Below, in pieces: positions 15,535 to 19,068 of a stretch of DNA of 19,068 nt. Both the position numbers and the translations under genes were made by a program. Each line of letters starts with the position of its first letter. Position 1 is the first letter of the stretch. This DNA is from JAADDG01 sp964450755 (GTDB lineage Bacteria > Campylobacterota > Campylobacteria > Campylobacterales > JAADDG01). The notes below the pieces were generated by a model that saw only the letters and a program-made list of their open reading frames with translations, did not search any database and was not told the DNA's origin. The DNA lies in NCBI GenBank assembly GCA_964450755.1, contig CAYVDJ010000048.1, positions 1-19,068 on the forward strand, read 5' to 3'.

Positions 15535-16248
15535 TTATTTCATATTGTGATAAACATTCTGTATGTCATCACTCTCTTCCAACATATCTATCAATCTTTC
15601 CACTTTTGCCGCCGTCTTGTCATCAACATCTATCTCATTTGTCGCTACAAGCCCTACGGAACTTTCAATTATCTCCACACCCAAAATTTCGACCGCTTTT
15701 AAAAGGTTTTCAAAATCTTCTGGAGTACTTTCGATAACGATCACTTCATCGTATTCAAAAATATCCGATGCACCGTTATCCATAGCCGTATCCATCACTT
15801 CGTCATCTTTATCGCTTTTTGCAACGGTAATGATTCCCTTTTTTTCAAACATCCACGAGACACAGCCACTCTCTCCGAGACTTCCGCCGTTTTTGGAAAA
15901 AGCATGTCTTATTTCGGCTACTGTTCTGTTTTTGTTATCAGTCAGACACTCTATCATCACCGCAACTCCACCGGGTGCATATCCTTCGTAAGTTATTTCG
16001 TCATAATGAACACCTTGAAGATTTCCGGTAGCTTTGTCGATAGCTCTTTGTATGTTGTTTTGAGGCATGGAAACCGCTCTTGCTCTCTCTATCGCCAAAC
16101 GAAGGGGCGCATTTGTATCGGGATTTCCACCTCCTGCACGAGCGGCAGAAGTTATATCTTTTACGGCTTTGGTAAAGAGTTTGCCTTTTTTTGCATCCTC
16201 TTTTGCCTTGATATGTTTTACTTTAGACCATTTATTATGACCGGCCAT
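15535..16248 (-). CDS. YebC/PmpR/TACO1-family protein
   Basis: A 237-residue member of the universal YebC family, beginning with the invariant MAGHNKWSKVKHIKAKEDAKKGKLF. Other family landmarks are GGGNPDTNAPLRLAIERARAVSMPQNNIQRAI (about 39-70), YEGYAPGGVAVMIE and NGGSLGESGCVSWMF. Older annotations call it a transcriptional regulator, after the PmpR studies; more recent work on bacterial YebC and mitochondrial TACO1 supports a role in translation, helping ribosomes through difficult sequences such as proline runs. Which role applies here cannot be read from sequence. AAGGA lies about six bases before the ATG, and a TATAAT is 33 bp upstream, so it has its own promoter. An 84-bp gap separates it from the PPIase gene. 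Confidence 0.95.
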   Translation of the reverse strand: MAGHNKWSKVKHIKAKEDAKKGKLFTKAVKDITSAARAGGGNPDTNAPLRLAIERARAVSMPQNNIQRAIDKATGNLQGVHYDEITYEGYAPGGVAVMIECLTDNKNRTVAEIRHAFSKNGGSLGESGCVSWMFEKKGIITVAKSDKDDEVMDTAMDNGASDIFEYDEVIVIESTPEDFENLLKAVEILGVEIIESSVGLVATNEIDVDDKTAAKVERLIDMLEESDDIQNVYHNMK

Positions 16249-16280
16249 AAGAATCCTTTTGAAAACTGTTTAAAAGAGTT

Positions 16281-16286
16281 ATTATA
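16281..16286 (-). promoter_or_regulatory. -10 element of yebC
   Basis: The minus strand reads TATAAT, 33 bp before the yebC ATG, in the 60-bp gap after the NIT-domain gene. Confidence 0.55.
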
Positions 16287-16308
16287 TCCAACAATAGATA
16301 AAATATCT

Positions 16309-17367
16309 CTAATATTCAGCCCAGCTTTTAAATCTTCTTCTCATTTTGGATCTAAAGTAATCCATTTGAAATTTAAATTCCGGCAAATGAAACATGATGG
16401 ATACAAAAAGTATCAATGTCAAAAGGATAACAACGGCAGCTATGATAACTCCGTATAAAGATTTTGAAGAACTTTTGTCTATTTCATTAAAAACATCATT
16501 TAAAAATTCTTTTTGGGCATTTTTTAAAGCAATACTCTTTTTATTTGCAGCATTGTACCACTCATGAATATCTATATTTTGAATATCGTTTTCTCCATCC
16601 TGCAAGGAGAGAATTTTGATCCTCTCCTCATCTGTAGAACTGTCTTCATTCAAAATACTTTTTAATCTGTTTTTTATATCAGTGGGGAGAGTATTTGAAA
16701 ATTCTTTATGCAAAAGGTCTTGTTCTGTAATGGTCTGTATCAGTTTTATAAACATATTGTGTTTGATACCTCCCGATTCCATGGACTCAAGAAGCACCAT
16801 TCGTTTAAGATCGGCAACCTCGTTTATAGGCATAAAAAGAGTATAGGCATAAAGCAAAGATGAGAGTTTTGAGTCATGATAACTGCTTTTTACCGTTAAT
16901 GACAAAAGATCCAAAAGTTCGCTGTTTATGGCACTGTAATAATCCAGTACCGAATCGGTTGATATATTTAGATTGTCTATATATTTTCTTTGCTCGTTTA
17001 TCTGGCTGACGAGTGATAAAACGGCATCTATTTTGGGAAGTATCTCTTTTGGAAAGACCGACAAATCGACATTGTTGGTAAATTTATCAACATCCTCTAT
17101 CGTTTTATCCACCTCTTTGCGCTGTGTTAGAAGCTTTTCGTCAAATTCTTTTTTTTGAGCCAAGAAATGGATACTTAAAGCTCTCTCTTTTTGAATTGCT
17201 TCTATGAGATTTGATATCTCCTGATTAAATTCCATACCGTTTTTTATCTTCTCAAGGGTATGTTTATATTGATATTCGTCATATAATTTTGTACCTGCAA
17301 AATACAAAAGTCCCATAAGAGGGATAAGCGCAAGTAGAAATAGTTTCATATTTAGAGATAGTTTCAT
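16309..17367 (-). CDS. Stand-alone NIT-domain (nitrate/nitrite-sensing) membrane protein
   Basis: A 352-residue protein with one membrane segment near the N-terminus (about 8-25), a large all-helical extracytoplasmic domain (about 40-300) and a second membrane segment (about 304-326). The NIT signature helix is LIEAIQKERALSIHFLA (54-70), with a further conserved-looking block around LKRMVLLESMESGG (187-200). NIT domains normally sense nitrate or nitrite and sit ahead of HAMP and a methyl-accepting, kinase or cyclic-dinucleotide output. Here only 26 basic, aromatic residues follow the last membrane helix, with no HAMP. Downstream sequence to yebC shows no continuation of such an output in any frame, so this is not an evident frameshift. 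It may act through a separate partner. The ATG has a weak AAGGA 11 bases upstream. Ligand identity is inferred from the family only. Confidence 0.75.
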   Translation of the reverse strand: MKLSLNMKLFLLALIPLMGLLYFAGTKLYDEYQYKHTLEKIKNGMEFNQEISNLIEAIQKERALSIHFLAQKKEFDEKLLTQRKEVDKTIEDVDKFTNNVDLSVFPKEILPKIDAVLSLVSQINEQRKYIDNLNISTDSVLDYYSAINSELLDLLSLTVKSSYHDSKLSSLLYAYTLFMPINEVADLKRMVLLESMESGGIKHNMFIKLIQTITEQDLLHKEFSNTLPTDIKNRLKSILNEDSSTDEERIKILSLQDGENDIQNIDIHEWYNAANKKSIALKNAQKEFLNDVFNEIDKSSSKSLYGVIIAAVVILLTLILFVSIMFHLPEFKFQMDYFRSKMRRRFKSWAEY

Positions 17368-17405
17368 TTTATTGATATTCCTTATTTACTAGTAAAGCTT
17401 TTATT

Positions 17406-17428
17406 ATTATATATCGAATAAAATTATA
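17406..17428 (-). promoter_or_regulatory. Two possible -10 elements for the NIT-domain gene
   Basis: TATAAT occurs twice on the minus strand, at 17406-17411 and 17423-17428, about 39 and 56 bp before the ATG. In such an AT-rich stretch one or both could be chance; there is no -35 consensus. Confidence 0.4.
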
Positions 17429-17512
17429 CTATTATTTATATAATAAGACAAATTATTTTTTAAGTTTTGGAAAATAAAGGTTATAAATCGTATCATATCA
17501 TAGAGAAAATTT

Positions 17513-17689
17513 TCAGTCATCCGTTTCTATGGCTAACTCTTTGTTTAGAAGAGTTCTGTAATATACAGTGATAAAATCTTTATCATTTAAGGGCATCTCT
17601 AAAAACCTATACAGTCCATAGAAAGCAAAAAAGGCATAAGATTTCGGGCAAAACGGACACAAATGTTTTTTAACTTTTTGGAGAAATAT
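17513..17689 (-). pseudogene. Possible gene remnant encoding an aromatic-rich C-terminal fragment
   Basis: On the minus strand an open frame of 58 codons runs from just after a stop (17690-17692) to a TGA at 17513-17515. Its translation looks like genuine protein: CPFCPKSYAFFAFYGLYRF, then LEMPLNDKDFITVYYRTLL and an acidic end NKELAIETDD. No ribosome site precedes any start. The only ATG (17594-17596) would give 27 residues and cut off the coherent upstream half. This suggests the 3' end of a gene whose start has been lost. The two cysteines in CPFC could be half of a metal site. I do not recognise the family; a real small gene or chance frame remains possible. Confidence 0.35.
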
Positions 17690-17804
17690 TCAAAGTTAAA
17701 CTATTTTATCGATTTTCTCCAATAGCAGGACAAAAAAATGTTCTATTAATATTGAAATTTATCATCCGTCGCTCACCCGCGCCTTCGTTATCTTCCAGCC
17801 CAAC

Positions 17805-17833
17805 TTGACAAAACAATAAAATAGTATTAAAAT
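17805..17833 (+). promoter_or_regulatory. Promoter of the toxin-antitoxin pair
   Basis: Perfect TTGACA (17805-17810), a 17-bp spacer and TAAAAT (17828-17833). It is the only promoter in the window with a consensus -35, which sets this pair apart from the surrounding genes. The predicted start lies near 17840, about 27 bp before the toxin GTG. Confidence 0.75.
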
Positions 17834-17842
17834 ACATCGTAT
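17824..17842. promoter_or_regulatory. Possible antitoxin operator
   Basis: GTAT (17824), ATAC (17832) and GTAT (17839) form alternating short inverted repeats covering the -10 element. Ribbon-helix-helix antitoxins bind short palindromes like this and repress their own promoter. The half-sites are only four bases long in AT-rich DNA, so chance cannot be excluded. Confidence 0.35.
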
Positions 17843-17866
17843 ATATAAAAATATTAGGATATAGAT

Positions 17867-18163
17867 GTGTTTAAAAGTAAAACTATAAGATATAGCCTTG
17901 AAAAAAATGAAATATTGAAATCTGGGAGAGATGTATCTTTTGAAGATGTTATTTTAGCATTAGAAAATGGCTATCTTTTAGATGATATAACACACCCAAA
18001 TAAAAAAAAATATCCTAATCAAAATATTTTTATTATCTTGATACAAATAAAAGATTATGTATATCTTGTTCCATATGTTGAAGATGACATATCAATCTTT
18101 TTAAAAACTATAATCCCATCAAGAAAAATGAATAAAAAGTATAACAAAAAGGATGCCAAATGA
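17867..18163 (+). CDS. BrnT-like toxin of a type II toxin-antitoxin module
   Basis: A 98-residue basic protein resembling the BrnT group of RelE-fold ribonuclease toxins. Characteristic segments in order are VSFEDVILALENG (about 23-35), DITHPNKKKYPNQNIF (40-55), YVYLVPYVEDD (64-74) and the C-terminal FLKTIIPSRKMNKKY (78-92), in which basic residues end the last strand as in related toxins. The closest relatives I recall are small toxins paired with CopG-type antitoxins. The start is GTG, with AGGA seven bases upstream; an overlapping ATG two bases earlier closes after seven codons. Gene order (toxin first) and the ATGA overlap with the next gene match BrnTA. RNase activity is inferred from the family. 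Confidence 0.8.
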   Translation: MFKSKTIRYSLEKNEILKSGRDVSFEDVILALENGYLLDDITHPNKKKYPNQNIFIILIQIKDYVYLVPYVEDDISIFLKTIIPSRKMNKKYNKKDAK

Positions 18164-18426
18164 TAGAACTTGATGAATATGAAACAGATATACTTCAAAG
18201 TGTTGAAAATGGAGAGTGGCAAAGTCATGGTAATATTGACAACAGAATGAAAGAGTTACAATCTTATGTAAAAAATCAAAAGAAAAAAGCTATATCTATA
18301 AGGGTTGGAGAAAATGATATTTATGAACTTAAAAAGAAAGCTTTAGAGAGTGGTGTACCTTATCAAAATATTATACAGATGCTTATACATCAATTTGCCT
18401 CAAATAAAATCCAAATAAGTGTATAG
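18160..18426 (+). CDS. CopG/BrnA-like ribbon-helix-helix antitoxin
   Basis: An 88-residue antitoxin. The C-terminal half is a ribbon-helix-helix DNA-binding domain: strand KAISIRV (43-49), a first helix through IYELKKKALESG, the turn GVPYQ (65-69), and a second helix NIIQMLIHQFA (70-80). The acidic N-terminal 40 residues (IELDEYETDILQSVENGEW) are the likely toxin-binding arm. Domain order differs from classical CopG antitoxins, where the DNA-binding part comes first, but is usual for BrnA-type partners. The ATG overlaps the toxin TGA in ATGA, and AAGGA lies six bases before it within the toxin gene, so the two are translationally coupled. It probably represses the 17805-17833 promoter together with the toxin. 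Confidence 0.82.
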   Translation: MIELDEYETDILQSVENGEWQSHGNIDNRMKELQSYVKNQKKKAISIRVGENDIYELKKKALESGVPYQNIIQMLIHQFASNKIQISV

Positions 18427-18446
18427 AAAAAGATAACAAAACAGAG

Positions 18447-18482
18447 TAGCCAATAAATTACCTCGCGGTAATTTATTGGCTA
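18447..18482. repeat. Perfect 16-bp inverted repeat after the toxin-antitoxin pair
   Basis: TAGCCAATAAATTACC (18447-18462) and its exact reverse complement GGTAATTTATTGGCTA (18467-18482) flank a 4-base loop TCGC. It lies 20 bp after the antitoxin stop codon and would form a very stable RNA stem. No U-tract follows on the plus strand, while the minus strand has a T-rich tail, so a plain plus-strand terminator is imperfect. It may be a terminator, an RNA-stabilising stem, or the scar or end of a mobile element. Confidence 0.7.
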
Positions 18483-18506
18483 TCTTCAACCGTTAACCTT
18501 ACATTT

Positions 18507-18555
18507 ATATCTAAAAAGATATTTTAAATCTATATTCTTCTTTTTAAAAAAGAAG
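18507..18555. repeat. Two short palindromes upstream of the cytochrome gene
   Basis: ATATCT-AAAA-AGATAT (18507-18522) and CTTCTTTT-TAA-AAAAGAAG (18537-18555) are perfect 6-bp and 8-bp inverted repeats. They lie 54 and 21 bp before the cytochrome ATG, with a possible -10 TATATT (18531-18536) between them, so either could be an operator for that gene. Both are AT-rich and would make weak RNA stems. Confidence 0.4.
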
Positions 18556-18575
18556 TAAAATTTCAAGGAGTTTTG

Positions 18576-19068
18576 ATGAAAATCATCATATTTATCATTT
18601 TTATTTCGTGTAGTTTATTTTCAAAAAACTTTACTTATCCAGAAGGTAAATTGGGTGAAGTTGTTAGAGTTGGTGAAGATATACTACTCCATACCGATAC
18701 GAATTCTCTTTCAAAACATTTTGTAAATAGTAAACTTCAATGTGTTAACTGCCATAGAAAAGGTAAAGATGGCAGAGTTGGAACTACTGATAAAATAGGT
18801 ACTTTTACAGGAACTGCTACCTCATTTCCAGCATATTCAAAAAGGTATAAAGATATTATAAGTTTACAAAATAGAATAGATGGCTGTTTTCAAAGATGCT
18901 TAGGTGGAGATAAATCTGTAGTAAATACAAAAGTAGGTATTGCTGTTGAAAGTTATATCACTTGGTTATCAACAGGTATGGATATAAATATGAGCTCAAA
19001 AGCACCAAGAACACCACTGAAAATCAAATTTTGGAGTACAAATAGAAAAAAATTTAAAAAAATGTTCA
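18576..19068 (+). CDS. TsdA/SoxA-like c-type cytochrome (3' end beyond the window)
   Basis: The first 164 codons of a secreted cytochrome, still open at the window edge. A short signal peptide (about 1-16, hydrophobic IIIFIIFISCSLF) precedes the mature part. One heme-binding motif is present, CVNCH (Cys56, Cys59, His60). The following FPAYSKRYKDIISLQNRIDGCFQRCLGG and SYITWLSTGM segments match the N-terminal heme domain of thiosulfate dehydrogenase TsdA and of SoxA-related cytochromes. In TsdA the Cys of the RIxxCF motif is the unusual axial ligand of heme 1; Cys104 is in that position, 44 residues after the heme His. A second heme domain would lie beyond the window. AAGGAG is five bases before the ATG. 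TsdA joins two thiosulfates into tetrathionate or runs in reverse. The lysine-rich end (NRKKFKKMF) may be divergent. Confidence 0.75.
   Translation, partial: MKIIIFIIFISCSLFSKNFTYPEGKLGEVVRVGEDILLHTDTNSLSKHFVNSKLQCVNCHRKGKDGRVGTTDKIGTFTGTATSFPAYSKRYKDIISLQNRIDGCFQRCLGGDKSVVNTKVGIAVESYITWLSTGMDINMSSKAPRTPLKIKFWSTNRKKFKKMF

Larger units (their letters stand above)
17368..17866. other. 499-bp stretch without an intact gene
   Basis: This gap separates the housekeeping minus-strand genes from the plus-strand right end. From left to right it holds the promoter region of the NIT gene, a decayed reading frame on the minus strand (17513-17689), a mixed low-complexity stretch, a GC-rich block at 17764-17803 (about 60% GC by hand count against roughly 35% around it), and the toxin-antitoxin promoter. 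I see no RNA gene, tRNA end, or clear insertion-sequence termini in it. Confidence 0.55.

Noticed and set aside
17589..17606. AAGGGCATCTCTAAAAAC as an insertion-sequence end
   Set aside because: It resembles some IS termini, but no matching inverted end, transposase or target duplication is present, and it falls inside the coherent minus-strand reading frame 17513-17689.
17706..17765. 19-codon minus-strand ORF (MINFNINRTFFCPAIGENR)
   Set aside because: Too short, with no ribosome site; it adjoins the GC-rich block and cannot be told from chance.
18447..18482. Integron attC site
   Set aside because: The arms are fully complementary without the unpaired spacer bases and the RYYYAAC/GTTRRRY boxes of attC, and no integrase is present.

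Overview
This AT-rich window (about 35% GC by eye) looks chromosomal and comes from the Campylobacterota (former Epsilonproteobacteria). The family members point there: a B-type aconitase, a PEB4-type periplasmic peptidyl-prolyl isomerase directly upstream of a class II fructose-bisphosphate aldolase (the arrangement known in Campylobacter jejuni), BamD next to Lon, CmoA, and lysine/isoleucine-rich proteins with A/T-ending codons. A thiosulfate-dehydrogenase-like cytochrome at the right edge would suit a sulfur-oxidising member. The genus cannot be fixed from the sequence alone.

Left part (1-5,931): a degenerate receiver-PAS protein (+) runs tail to tail into acnB (-), with an 8-bp overlap of the 3' ends. 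Upstream of acnB lie four GTAAC half-sites on one helical face, 64-120 bp before the start codon. A YgjP/SprT-like metallopeptidase (-) follows, then a divergent promoter region with a perfect 8-bp inverted repeat placed over the -35 regions of both promoters. It is followed by a B12-binding-type radical SAM protein (+) of unknown function.

Middle (5,938-15,450, all minus strand): a nine-gene co-directional run, probably one long operon. In transcription order it is PEB4-type PPIase, fba, an ACC-deaminase/D-cysteine-desulfhydrase-like PLP enzyme, hisD, a host-attachment-family protein, cmoA, bamD, lon and an SO_0444/ArsP-type permease. Gaps are 12-37 bp, apart from one 23-bp overlap. A 9-bp-stem hairpin fills the fba/PLP-enzyme junction exactly. 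The run mixes envelope biogenesis, proteolysis, central carbon metabolism, histidine synthesis and tRNA modification. yebC and a stand-alone NIT-domain membrane sensor lie upstream on the same strand, each with its own likely promoter.

Right part (17,368-19,068) looks like an accessory patch. It holds a 500-bp stretch with no intact gene but a decayed reading frame and a short GC-rich block. Next come a BrnT/BrnA-like toxin-antitoxin pair with a textbook TTGACA-N17-TAAAAT promoter, a very strong 16-bp perfect inverted repeat, two smaller palindromes, and the first 164 codons of a TsdA-like c-type cytochrome cut by the window end.

I did not find a clearly new multi-gene system. The observations most worth a second look are the phased repeats before acnB, the divergent operator, the hairpin at the fba junction, the orphan NIT sensor and the right-hand island.
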